From positions 1 to 33,281 of the forward strand of contig CALVIB010000012.1 in assembly GCA_944329375.1 (NCBI GenBank): a stretch of 33,281 bases of DNA, read 5' to 3'. This DNA comes from an uncultured Bacilli bacterium. GTDB taxonomy: Bacteria; Bacillota_I; Bacilli_A; RF39; UBA660. How positions within the stretch are numbered: position 1 is the stretch's first letter; every line of letters begins with the position of its first letter. The notes under the pieces were generated by a model that searched no databases, had not been told where the DNA came from, and was given only the letters and a program-made list of their open reading frames with translations. A program made the translations under genes and the position numbers. Shown one piece after another: positions 8,828 to 17,289 of the stretch.

Positions 8828-9361
8828 ATGTTTCAAGTTAAAGTAAATAATGATGAAAATATGAATTATTTTGTTTTTAAAGAAAAAGAATTAAATATCG
8901 TTAGTCATCCAACAGATGCCTTAATAGCACTACCAAACTTCTATGATTTAACAATTATTCCTGGTAATTATTCTCGTATTAATAATCCGACTACAATTGA
9001 AATAACTGTTAAAAACGGAGAAAAAACTGAAAAGGATGAAGAATATGAATATATGTATGGAAAGAAAAATAAACCCGAAGTAATATATAAACATAATGGA
9101 AATTCAGTAAATATTAATTCTGATTTAACCTTTGTTTATACTAATAACTGTCCCATCATATTAAAATATGATTTATTAAGAAACCCTCAAGAAATGCGTC
9201 TAGATACTGATATCATTCCTTTAACTTTAGAAGAATATAATCTATTTTACGAAGAATATTTAAATCAAATGAAAAAAAATCCAACTTCAGAATATTTAAG
9301 ATATCAAGAAAATAAACAAAATATTGAAGAAGCTAAAAAATTAATCAAAAAAAGAACGTAA
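8828..9361 (+). CDS. Conserved-looking hypothetical protein, function unknown
   Basis: I do not recognise this 177-residue protein. The ATG at 8828 has AAAGGAG 8 bases upstream and is preferred over the in-frame ATG at 8795, which lies inside the promoter. No signal peptide or membrane segment is seen. The middle is rich in beta-type sequence (LTIIPGNYSRINNPTTIEIT) with charged Glu/Lys loops, and the C-terminus is a charged helix (EEYLNQMKKNPTSEYLRYQE). It has its own promoter and terminator and so is monocistronic, between the divergent comN-relA unit and spoVB. Function cannot be inferred. Confidence 0.75.
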   Translation: MFQVKVNNDENMNYFVFKEKELNIVSHPTDALIALPNFYDLTIIPGNYSRINNPTTIEITVKNGEKTEKDEEYEYMYGKKNKPEVIYKHNGNSVNINSDLTFVYTNNCPIILKYDLLRNPQEMRLDTDIIPLTLEEYNLFYEEYLNQMKKNPTSEYLRYQENKQNIEEAKKLIKKRT

Positions 9362-9378
9362 ACCACGTTCTTATTTTA
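9352..9378 (+). terminator. Rho-independent terminator overlapping the stop codon
   Basis: AAGAACGT (9352-9359) pairs perfectly with ACGTTCTT (9365-9372) across a 5-base loop and runs into TTATTTT. Confidence 0.75.
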
Positions 9379-9511
9379 ATGCTTCAATTTCTGAAACCAA
9401 AAGTTCAGTTAGTTTAAAAATGATTTTTAAATCCATTTTATTTTCTAACATATTTTTAGCTATTTTATCTATATTAAATTCTAAGATATTTTTTAATAAT
9501 TCACTTATTTT
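9371..9511 (-). pseudogene. Short open stretch, possible gene relic
   Basis: The 9379-9621 gap holds no clear gene. On the minus strand a frame stays open from 9511 to a stop at 9371. It encodes about 46 residues of a helical, Leu/Glu/Lys-rich sequence ending LTELLVSEIEALK. The only in-frame ATGs (9451, 9436) lack a ribosome binding site, and the frame begins straight after a stop codon. This fits the decayed C-terminus of a small gene better than a live one, but chance in A+T-rich DNA is possible. Confidence 0.2.
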
Positions 9512-9621
9512 TTATCAACAAATTACCAAAATTATTTTTTAGATACTTTAAAAAAATAAAATTTCACTAATTTTTAACTTTTACACATTCAACTCCTAAT
9601 TTAAAAAGCATATATTCTAAT

Positions 9622-10917
9622 ATGAAAAAAAATGTCTTCTTAAAATCAGTTATTTTGCTTTTAATTGGTGGTTTTATAACTAAAATTATTAGTATGTTTA
9701 TTAAAATAGTTTTAGCAAGATTAATCGGCACTGAAGGTATGGGAATATATATGCTTATATCTCCTACTTTTGTCATGCTTATGGCCCTAGCTCAGTTAGG
9801 TTTTCCAGTTGCCATCAGTAAATTAGTTGCTGAAGATACCAAAAATAATAAAAACCTAGTCTTCTCTGTCATTCCTATATCACTAACTTTAAATATAGTA
9901 ATTATTATTTTACTATTTCTAACAGCTGGATTTATCTCTCATAACTTACTTAATGAAGATAGGTGCTGCTGGGCTATAATCTGCATTGGTTTTGTCTTAC
10001 CATTCATCAGTATCTCAAGTATTTTAAGAGGATATTTTTTCGGTAAACAGCAAATGCTACCTCATGTTTTATCAAATGTTACAGAAGATATTGTCAGATT
10101 AATTGCTATTATCATTGGCATTCCCATTTTTTTAAAATATGGAATTGAATATGCGGTTGCTTTTATTGTCTTAACAAATGTCATTAGTGAACTTACTTCA
10201 ATCTTCGTTCTATTTTTCTTCATTCCTAAAAACTTTAAAATCACTAAAAAAGATTTAAAACCAAATAAAAATAATATTAAAGAAGTCTTTTCCATTGGTA
10301 TACCAACAACTATGAGTAGAATAATTGGATCAGTAGGTGCTTTCTTAGAGCCAATCATCCTAACTTATGGTTTAATCAAAAGTGGTTATACCAATAACTT
10401 TATTGTCAATGAATATGGAGTAATCAATGGTTATGTTATGCCCCTAATATTATTACCATCTTTCTTTACAGGAGCCATATCACAAGCTCTAATTCCCAAC
10501 ATATCTAAAGCCCACAAACAAAAACATTACAAATATGTCTGGAATAAAATTAAATTTGCTATTTTTATATCATTAGTAATTGGTATTCCTGCTACTATAA
10601 TTTTTGAATTAATTCCAAACATTCCAATGAAATTAATCTATAACACAACAGTTGGTATAAACTATATAAAAGTTCTAGCCCCTATCGCTTTATTACATTA
10701 TGTTCAAGCACCCCTAACGGCATCACTTCAAGCCATGGGTAAAGCTAAAGAAGCTATGCATGGAACACTCATCGGTACAATCATTAGAACAATCACTCTA
10801 TTAATATTATGCTTCTCGCATATCGGTCTATGGTCTTTAGTATGGGCCACTGGTATCAATATTGTTATTGTTACGTTGCACCAATATAAACATGTTAAAA
10901 AAACTTTAAAAATATAA
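9622..10917 (+). CDS. spoVB: SpoVB-family polysaccharide/lipid flippase
   Basis: A 431-residue polytopic membrane protein of the MOP (MurJ/Wzx) superfamily with about 12 hydrophobic segments. The N-terminus follows the B. subtilis SpoVB pattern closely: FLKSVILLLIGGFITKI, VLARLIGTEGMGIYMLISPTF and LAQLGFPVAISKLVAED. SpoVB acts in spore cortex peptidoglycan synthesis, probably as a lipid II flippase; paralogues serve vegetative wall synthesis. Its place near comN and relA is like that in Bacillus, although here it is on the opposite strand. The ATG at 9622 matches the family N-terminus but no good Shine-Dalgarno sequence precedes it, so translation start is less certain. Confidence 0.88.
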   Translation: MKKNVFLKSVILLLIGGFITKIISMFIKIVLARLIGTEGMGIYMLISPTFVMLMALAQLGFPVAISKLVAEDTKNNKNLVFSVIPISLTLNIVIIILLFLTAGFISHNLLNEDRCCWAIICIGFVLPFISISSILRGYFFGKQQMLPHVLSNVTEDIVRLIAIIIGIPIFLKYGIEYAVAFIVLTNVISELTSIFVLFFFIPKNFKITKKDLKPNKNNIKEVFSIGIPTTMSRIIGSVGAFLEPIILTYGLIKSGYTNNFIVNEYGVINGYVMPLILLPSFFTGAISQALIPNISKAHKQKHYKYVWNKIKFAIFISLVIGIPATIIFELIPNIPMKLIYNTTVGINYIKVLAPIALLHYVQAPLTASLQAMGKAKEAMHGTLIGTIIRTITLLILCFSHIGLWSLVWATGINIVIVTLHQYKHVKKTLKI

Positions 10918-10922
10918 ATTAT

Positions 10923-11795
10923 TTAATTTTGTTTAATATTAAAGTTGATATAAGGCATAGATTTAGTTAAAACCAAAAGCTTATCATTTGCCTTTCTATA
11001 TAATTCTTTATTGTCATTGTAAAACTGATTAATAATATCCAAATTAGCGCTAAAAACACGCTTAATTTTTTTTATCGACCTTTTAAAATCTATTAAATTA
11101 GCACATTCTAAATCATTATTTATAATACTTGATGCGCCAAGACAGTTCATACCAAATAATGAACATAAATAATTCCCTTGAACTATTAATTCTTCATCAT
11201 AACAAATGAGTTTCTTTCTGTTTTTTGCATCCGTTACAAAAATTGTAAAATTTGTAGGATCTAAAAAATATTTTTTATTTTGAAAAATAGCAGTTGTAAT
11301 TAAATGATTAGAGATTAAAAAATCATATTTGACAGATAAATTAGAAGCTTCTATATTATAGTTTAAAAATATATCTGTAAGCATTGTAGCGATATGACGG
11401 CAAACGGCTTCTCCAGTAAATACCACAGTTCCCATATTAATACCAAAAGTTAAAATAGAATCATTATCATCAAATTCAAACTTCATATCTTTTGAAAAAT
11501 ATCCTAAAGCTAATAAATTAGAAAACATAACAAATATATCCATTGGATTTTGAAGCTCTAAAGTTCGATTCAAATTATTATAATTATCAATAAAATCATT
11601 ATATATTTGGTCTAATTGTTCATATTCCTTATCATATAATTTACAATCAGATATCCATTTTATAATATGTTTTATATTCCAAATTAAAAGGCCACCTATA
11701 ACACAATAATTTAAATGTCCAAGTTTAAGTAAAACATTTGTAAAATCTCTAGGATTATTACCAAAATTGTATAAATTTTTATTCTCTTTCTGCAT
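10923..11795 (-). CDS. Transglutaminase-like (Cys-His-Asp) domain protein
   Basis: A 290-residue protein whose central part fits the transglutaminase/papain-like triad: Cys132 in TGEAVCRHIATML, His164 in ISNHLITTAIF and Asp179 in KKYFLDPTN. The GEAVCRH and YFLDP contexts are characteristic of the fold. No signal peptide is seen, so it is probably cytoplasmic. Bacterial members are often peptidases or structural binders; the substrate is unknown. The ATG at 11795 has GGGGAG 7 bases upstream, better than a TTG at 11810. It is convergent with spoVB (5 bp between stops) and preceded by a leader with a short peptide ORF (11879-11967). The gene at 29954-30364 has a similar residue layout. Confidence 0.6.
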   Translation of the reverse strand: MQKENKNLYNFGNNPRDFTNVLLKLGHLNYCVIGGLLIWNIKHIIKWISDCKLYDKEYEQLDQIYNDFIDNYNNLNRTLELQNPMDIFVMFSNLLALGYFSKDMKFEFDDNDSILTFGINMGTVVFTGEAVCRHIATMLTDIFLNYNIEASNLSVKYDFLISNHLITTAIFQNKKYFLDPTNFTIFVTDAKNRKKLICYDEELIVQGNYLCSLFGMNCLGASSIINNDLECANLIDFKRSIKKIKRVFSANLDIINQFYNDNKELYRKANDKLLVLTKSMPYINFNIKQN

Positions 11796-11878
11796 TAAAT
11801 CACTCCCCAAATTTATTAACCGTTAAATTTAAAAAGCTTTTTTAATATTTACTTGTCACTTTTTCCGATATTATAAGA

Positions 11879-11967
11879 TTAATTAATGATTATATAAACA
11901 TCCATGTTTTCACCATAAATTCTACCAGCTGTCATATATAAGTATTCTTTTTTCTAAAATTACTCAT
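11879..11967 (-). CDS. Short leader-type ORF with a possible -1 frameshift
   Basis: An ATG at 11967 follows AGGAGA (9-base spacing) and a promoter (11995-12023). In frame it encodes only 11 residues (MSNFRKKNTYI) and stops at 11932. Codons 5-7 are AGA AAA AAG, so they contain the slippery heptamer A AAA AAG. A -1 shift there would give a 29-residue product continuing EYLYMTAGRIYGENMDVYII and stopping at 11879. It may be a programmed-frameshift micropeptide, a regulatory leader of the transglutaminase-like gene, or a small gene broken in an A-run. The rest of the 11796-12042 gap shows only a weak A/T palindrome near 11830. Confidence 0.35.
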
Positions 11968-11994
11968 TATACAATTTCTCCTATTAATACATTT

Positions 11995-12023
11995 AATATA
12001 ACATACAAGTATATTTTTGTAAA
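11995..12023 (-). promoter_or_regulatory. Sigma-A promoter of the leader ORF/transglutaminase-like unit
   Basis: TTTACA (12023-12018), a 17-bp spacer and TATATT (12000-11995) with TGT just upstream. Confidence 0.65.
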
Positions 12024-12035
12024 TAAAACAATTTT

Positions 12036-12063
12036 ACTAAAAAATAGTCATAACTTGACTATT
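12036..12063 (-). terminator. Rho-independent terminator of nifJ
   Basis: AATAGTCA (12063-12056) pairs with TGACTATT (12050-12043) across a 5-base loop, followed by a T tract on the minus strand. It overlaps the nifJ stop codon and ends the long operon upstream. Confidence 0.8.
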
Positions 12064-15000
12064 TCTGTTTTACTAAACCTTTATAAAAATTAAATCTCTT
12101 AATTGCCGCTTCTTTATTAATGTTAAGCATTTCTTCTGCTTTATCAGGATTAACTATTTTAAGCATACTATATCTTGTTTGATTATTTAAAAATTCATCA
12201 TATAAACTAAAATCAGGATTAGGACTATCTAAAATAAATTCATCTTTAAAACCATCATATCTAAATATAGGAAAATATCCACATTTAGTAGCTAATGCTT
12301 CTTCTTCTACTGAGCATCCCATACCTTTTTTAATACCATGAGAAATACATGGACAATAAGCAATTATAATAGAAGGTCCATTATGTTTAATTGCTTCATC
12401 AAATGCCTTTATTGTCTGCATCATATTAGCGCCTAATGATACTTGAGCTACGTAAGTATTTGGATAAGCCATCGCAATCCTAGCTAAATCTTTTTTATAA
12501 TTTTTCTTGCCAGAAAAAGCAAACTCCGCCACCATTCCTTCTGGAGTTGCTTTTGAAGCTTGACCACCAGTATTAGAATAAACTTCTGTATCTAAAACCA
12601 AAATATTAATATTTTCTCCAGAAGAAAGAACATGGTCAATACCACCAAAGCCAATATCATAAGCCCATCCATCTCCGCCAATAGCCCAAACATTCTTAGA
12701 AATAATATAATTTTTAAGTTCTTTTAGCTTTGGATGCTTATTATAATCTATTTTTTCAAAAACCTCTTTAGTAATCAAATAATTATTAGAATTATTAAGC
12801 CATTTATCAAATAATTCATCATCATGACTCATCATATATTCTCTAACCATATTTTTACCTTTTTCATAACCCATTAAAATACCAAAACCAAACTCCGCAT
12901 TATCTTCAAATAAACTGTTAGCCCACGCTACACTATATGGTGCATTAGGAAGTTCTCCTCCATAAATAGATGAACATCCTGTCGCATTTGCAATAACTAA
13001 ATTATCTGAAAGTTGTGTAAGTAATTTAATATAAGCTGTCTCTCCACATCCCGCACAAGCCCCATGAAAAGCAAACTTAGGTTTAACAAGCTGACTACCT
13101 TTAATAGTTTCTCTTTTAAAATTATCTTTAGGACTAACATTATTAACTAAATAATCAAACACCTTATCATTATCACTATTTTTAAGTTTTTGGAAAGCCA
13201 AAGCTTTATTATCTCTTAAACCAGGACATGTATTAATACATACTCCGCATCCAGTACAGTTTTTAGCCGAAACACCAATAATAAAATAATAATCTTTAAC
13301 GCCCATAGCCACTTTACATTTTTCTTTTACATAACTAGGTGCTTTATCATATTCTTCCTTACTAAGTAAAAACGGTCTAATAACTCCATGCGGACAAACA
13401 AGTGAACAAAAACTACACTGAATACAATTTTCACTAATCCACTCAGGTACAAATTCTGAAATATTCTGCGCTGAAGGTTCTATATGTTCAAAAGAACCAT
13501 CTTCAAAACCTTTAAAAGCAGATACCGCAAGTTCATTGCCTTTTCTATGCACTAAAGCAGAATATACATTATCAAAAGGAAATGCCAATTCTTCTTCCAT
13601 ATCATCTAATACAACCTCATGTAAACTGACATCATTTAAAGCATTAATATTATTTAAAGCAACATCCTTACTTTTAATCCCAAATTTTCTATTAATATAA
13701 TCTTCTAACCTTTTATCAGCATCTTCAAAATTCAAAAGATTTAAAATTGCTTTTTCCATAATCATACTTATTTTACGGCCTAAATTATGCCTTCTTGCAA
13801 TATCATCCGCACATATCTTATAAACTTTAATTTTTTTCTCTTTCAAAAACTTCTTATAAGGATTTAAAACATCTAATAACTTATCATCATCCAAAGAAGT
13901 ATTAATAAGTAATCTACCAAATTCAGCAAGATTTGTAATCGCATCAAAAATATTTAAATAAGTATCCTTAGAAATAACCACTAATTTGGGATTATGAACA
14001 AAATAAGTTGAATGAATAGGTTTAGAAGAATATCTTAAATGACTACATGTCACTCCTCCAGATTTTTTAGAATCATATTCAAAATACCCTTGAACATATT
14101 TATCCTTACCAATAATACCAAGTAATGACTTAGAAGCACTAATCATACCATCACTACCATAACCATAAACCAAAACCTCAGTATTATTAGTAACATTAAT
14201 ATCATCATAATCTAAAGATGAATTAGTCACATCATCCAAAATTCCAATGGTAAATTCATCCTTAGGATTATCAAGCATATCATAAACACTTTTTATCATA
14301 CCAGGAGTAGTATCTTTACTAGAAAGTCCATATCTTCCATGACATATATAAATATCCTTACCTTTTAAACTACTAACAACATCTAAATACAAAGGTTCTC
14401 CTTCACTTCCAGCTTCCTTAGTCCTATCTAAAACCGCTATTTTTTTAACACTCTTAGGTAAAACCTCTAACAAATGTTTATCACTAAAAGGTCTATATAA
14501 ATGTACCTCTACTAAACCAACATTACCTAAATAATCTATAACCTCTTTAATCGTTTCACAAACTGAGCCCATTGCAATAATAACTTTACTAGCCCTAGGA
14601 CTACCATAATAATTAAATGGTTTATAATCAAAGCCGGTTAATTCATTTACCTTATTCATATATAAGCAAACATTATCAATAGCCTTATTATAAAATCTAT
14701 TTCTAGACTCCATCTCCTGAAAATAAATATCTCCATTTTGATTAGTACCTCTAGTAACTGGTTTTTCATTATTTAAAGCCCTATTTCTAAAATCAATAAC
14801 CTTATTAAAAGGTATAATTTTTTTAATATCTTCATCTTCTAAAACATTAATCTTATTAAGCTCATGACTAGTTCTAAAACCATCAAAAAAATGTAAAAAA
14901 GGTAAAGAAGAATCGATACTAGCCAAATGACTAACCAAAGCTAAATTATAAGCGTCTTGCACTGAAGAAGAAGCTAACATACAAAAACCAGTACTTCGAA

Positions 15001-15391
15001 CAGCGTAAACATCTTGATGATCTCCAAATATACTTAATGCATGAGTTGCCAAAGACCTTGCTGCAACATGCATAACAAAAGGAAACATCTCTCCTGCAAT
15101 CTTATACATATTAGGAATCATTAAAAGTAAACCTTGACTGGCCGTATAAGTAGTAGCTAAAAGTCCAGACTGTAAAACACCATGACAAAGTCCAATAGCT
15201 CCTGCTTCACTTTGCATCTCTATTACCTTTGGTACATCACCAAATATATTTTTTTTAAAACTAGAAGCCCATCTATCCATCAACTCAGGCATAGGACTAG
15301 AAGGTGTAATTGGATAAATTCCAGCTATCTCTGTAAACAAATATGAAGCTCGCACACAAGCTTCATTACCATCACATATAATTTTTTTCAT
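12059..15391 (-). CDS. nifJ: Pyruvate:ferredoxin (flavodoxin) oxidoreductase
   Basis: Oxidises pyruvate with CoA to acetyl-CoA and CO2, reducing ferredoxin or flavodoxin; central to anaerobic energy metabolism. The single 1110-residue chain has the full PFOR order. It begins with an N-terminal pyrimidine-binding domain (GIYPITPSSPMPELMD). A ferredoxin-like domain follows with two 4Fe-4S motifs, CIQCSFCSLVCPHG and CTGCGVCINTCPG. The C-terminal thiamine diphosphate domain has GDGWAYDIGFGGIDH and DTEVYSNTGGQASKATP, with the proximal cluster cysteines starting at CAGCG. It is slightly shorter than the usual 1170 residues. The start lies 12 bp after the rpe fusion gene and no terminator intervenes, so co-transcription with prkC-rsgA-rpe is likely. 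Confidence 0.97.
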   Translation of the reverse strand: MKKIICDGNEACVRASYLFTEIAGIYPITPSSPMPELMDRWASSFKKNIFGDVPKVIEMQSEAGAIGLCHGVLQSGLLATTYTASQGLLLMIPNMYKIAGEMFPFVMHVAARSLATHALSIFGDHQDVYAVRSTGFCMLASSSVQDAYNLALVSHLASIDSSLPFLHFFDGFRTSHELNKINVLEDEDIKKIIPFNKVIDFRNRALNNEKPVTRGTNQNGDIYFQEMESRNRFYNKAIDNVCLYMNKVNELTGFDYKPFNYYGSPRASKVIIAMGSVCETIKEVIDYLGNVGLVEVHLYRPFSDKHLLEVLPKSVKKIAVLDRTKEAGSEGEPLYLDVVSSLKGKDIYICHGRYGLSSKDTTPGMIKSVYDMLDNPKDEFTIGILDDVTNSSLDYDDINVTNNTEVLVYGYGSDGMISASKSLLGIIGKDKYVQGYFEYDSKKSGGVTCSHLRYSSKPIHSTYFVHNPKLVVISKDTYLNIFDAITNLAEFGRLLINTSLDDDKLLDVLNPYKKFLKEKKIKVYKICADDIARRHNLGRKISMIMEKAILNLLNFEDADKRLEDYINRKFGIKSKDVALNNINALNDVSLHEVVLDDMEEELAFPFDNVYSALVHRKGNELAVSAFKGFEDGSFEHIEPSAQNISEFVPEWISENCIQCSFCSLVCPHGVIRPFLLSKEEYDKAPSYVKEKCKVAMGVKDYYFIIGVSAKNCTGCGVCINTCPGLRDNKALAFQKLKNSDNDKVFDYLVNNVSPKDNFKRETIKGSQLVKPKFAFHGACAGCGETAYIKLLTQLSDNLVIANATGCSSIYGGELPNAPYSVAWANSLFEDNAEFGFGILMGYEKGKNMVREYMMSHDDELFDKWLNNSNNYLITKEVFEKIDYNKHPKLKELKNYIISKNVWAIGGDGWAYDIGFGGIDHVLSSGENINILVLDTEVYSNTGGQASKATPEGMVAEFAFSGKKNYKKDLARIAMAYPNTYVAQVSLGANMMQTIKAFDEAIKHNGPSIIIAYCPCISHGIKKGMGCSVEEEALATKCGYFPIFRYDGFKDEFILDSPNPDFSLYDEFLNNQTRYSMLKIVNPDKAEEMLNINKEAAIKRFNFYKGLVKQK

Positions 15392-15402
15392 GTAATCACA
15401 TC

Positions 15403-16452
15403 CTATCTATGACAAGCTTCATCCATATTTTCATAAATAACATTATATTCAAAATTATTTTCATTAACCATTTTAACTTCAACAAATACTCCACTAAAAG
15501 AATCTACATAAGGCTTATCAGTCATGGGATTAATCAAATCATCATCAATATAACCTGGCTCAATAATTTCTCCATTTATTGTTCCACCATCTTGAAGTTC
15601 TTTAACACTTATCTTAAATGAATTATGCAAAGATGTAGGTAACAACTCAGGGTGGTCTATCATTACCATTTTAGCTCCTTCAATTAAACTATTCTCTTGA
15701 ACAGTGCAGCTATTATAACGACTCTCTTTAATATTTTTATCAATAGATGTAATTACTATTAACCCCAAAATACTAAGCACTACAATAACTCCTAATAATT
15801 CAGCTAAAGTAAATCCATTTCTTAAAGCTTTTTTTAATTTATAAAATTGACCTTTATAATCATTGCTATCAGTAATAAATGAACCAGCAACTACTATATC
15901 TACATTTTTAACAAACTTAATAGTATCATCATTTATACCGCCATCTACTTCTATCATATAATCTAAATTATTATCCTTACGGTAATTAATTAAATTATCA
16001 ATCTTATTAGTAATATTGATAAACTTTTGACCACCAGCTCCCGCCTTAACACTCATAACCAAAACTAAATCAATACTCTCTAAATAAGGATAAATCTTAG
16101 ATACTTCAGTTTCTGGATTAATTGCAATACCTGCTTTAATACCCTTACTATGAATATAACTAACTATATTTGTTATATCACAAGTACTCTCTAAATGAAA
16201 TGTAATACAACTAGGATTAAACAAAGAAACTTCATCGATATATTTTTTTAAATCTAAAACCATCAAATGAACATCAAAATTATTCCTTAAACCTTTAATA
16301 ACATCACTCATTTTATCAATAGGCCTACTTGCCCTTTCAGTAAATTGACCATCCATAACATCAAAATGAATCAAATCACAAACTTCATCAAGTTTTTTTA
16401 TCTTATCTTTATCATCTTGTATTTTTAAAAAAGAACCAGCAATTTTAACCAT
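15403..16452 (-). CDS. rpe: Ribulose-phosphate 3-epimerase fused to a prepilin-like domain
   Basis: Residues 1-210 form a complete epimerase barrel of the pentose phosphate pathway. Expected catalytic and metal positions are present: His29 and Asp31 in IHFDVMDG, His62 in DVHLMV, Asp170 in IEVDGG and the GQKFI phosphate loop. The usual N-terminal APSILS is changed to AGSFLK. Without a stop codon the frame runs into KKALRNG|FTLAELLGVIVVLSILG (residues 207-230), a textbook class III prepilin signal with Gly213, Phe214 and Glu218, and a roughly 120-residue pilin-like tail. No in-frame ATG, GTG or TTG lies near the junction, so this reads as a true fusion. It sits between rsgA and nifJ, the standard place of rpe. 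Its tail resembles the pilin gene at 31614-31973. Confidence 0.88.
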   Translation of the reverse strand: MVKIAGSFLKIQDDKDKIKKLDEVCDLIHFDVMDGQFTERASRPIDKMSDVIKGLRNNFDVHLMVLDLKKYIDEVSLFNPSCITFHLESTCDITNIVSYIHSKGIKAGIAINPETEVSKIYPYLESIDLVLVMSVKAGAGGQKFINITNKIDNLINYRKDNNLDYMIEVDGGINDDTIKFVKNVDIVVAGSFITDSNDYKGQFYKLKKALRNGFTLAELLGVIVVLSILGLIVITSIDKNIKESRYNSCTVQENSLIEGAKMVMIDHPELLPTSLHNSFKISVKELQDGGTINGEIIEPGYIDDDLINPMTDKPYVDSFSGVFVEVKMVNENNFEYNVIYENMDEACHR

Positions 16453-16460
16453 TGTTCACC

Positions 16461-17288
16461 TCATTTTAAAAATTTTAAATAATTATCATATCTACTTTTT
16501 AAAATAGTTCCATCATTAACTTTTTCTTTAACCTTACATTTTTTCTCATACACATGAAAGCAATCTCTAAATTGGCATTCATCCCTATAAAAATTAAATT
16601 CAGTAAAATTATCTCTAATATCTTCTTTACTCATACCTGTAAACTCTAAAGCTGAAAATCCTGGAGTATCAGCCACTAAACCTCCACATAGTTCAAGCAA
16701 TTCTGTATGTCTAGTTGTATGTTTACCTCTATTTAAAGCTAAAGAAATCTCTCCAGTTTTTAAATTAAAATTAGGATTAAGTCTATTTAAAAGCGTACTT
16801 TTACCAGCTCCACTTTGACCAGTAAATACACAAACCTTATCTTTAAATATTTTTTTAATTAAATCAATCTCATTATTCATATAAACATCATAACCAATTT
16901 TTTTATAATAATTAATAACTGGTTTTATTTTTAAAACCTCATCCTCACTTAACAAATCTGCTTTAGTAAAAATAATAACTGGTTTAACCCTATTATACTC
17001 ACATATAACCAAAAATTTGTCTAAAAGATTAGATGAAAAATCAGGCTTTTTTAAACTAGTAATAATAATAGCCATATCAATATTTGCTATTACAGGCCTA
17101 ATAAGTTTGTTTTTTCTAGGTAATATTTCTTTGATATAATTATTTTCTTCATCAAAAATAACTGCATCTCCAACTATGGGCGAAAGCCCTATGTTTCTAA
17201 ATTTACCACGGGCTTTACACACATATAGTTTATCTAAACTTTTAACAGTATAATCATTACTAATTAATTTAACAATCTTCCCTTGCAT
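16461..17288 (-). CDS. rsgA: Ribosome small subunit-dependent GTPase RsgA
   Basis: A 275-residue circularly permuted GTPase for late 30S subunit maturation. After an OB-fold N-terminus the GTPase motifs come in the order G4 (TKAD, 108-111), G1 (GQSGAGKST, 157-165) and G3 (DTPGF, 207-211). The C-terminal zinc site is Cys238, Cys243, His245, Cys251. The ATG at 17288 comes 1 bp after the prkC stop; the longer upstream frame lies within prkC. Order prpC-prkC-rsgA-rpe is that of B. subtilis, where RsgA (CpgA) is phosphorylated by PrkC. Confidence 0.96.
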   Translation of the reverse strand: MQGKIVKLISNDYTVKSLDKLYVCKARGKFRNIGLSPIVGDAVIFDEENNYIKEILPRKNKLIRPVIANIDMAIIITSLKKPDFSSNLLDKFLVICEYNRVKPVIIFTKADLLSEDEVLKIKPVINYYKKIGYDVYMNNEIDLIKKIFKDKVCVFTGQSGAGKSTLLNRLNPNFNLKTGEISLALNRGKHTTRHTELLELCGGLVADTPGFSALEFTGMSKEDIRDNFTEFNFYRDECQFRDCFHVYEKKCKVKEKVNDGTILKSRYDNYLKFLK

Positions 17289-17289
17289 C

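Noticed and set aside
9609-9616. CATATATT before spoVB resembling a SigE -10 element
   Set aside because: It would put the transcription start at or inside the ATG, and no -35 fits at the right distance.
9622-10358. Minus-strand open frames within spoVB and similar antisense frames in sigE, prkC, prpC, secG and lexA
   Set aside because: They lie opposite well-supported genes, lack ribosome binding sites and have low-complexity hydrophobic translations.
11823-11842. A/T palindrome around AAGCTTTTTT taken as a terminator
   Set aside because: The arms are almost only A and T around AAGCTT without a loop, and it lies between the leader ORF and its likely downstream gene.
15800-15850. Separate internal translation start for the pilin part of the rpe fusion
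   Set aside because: The in-frame codons around KLKKALRNG include no ATG, GTG or TTG and no suitable binding site.
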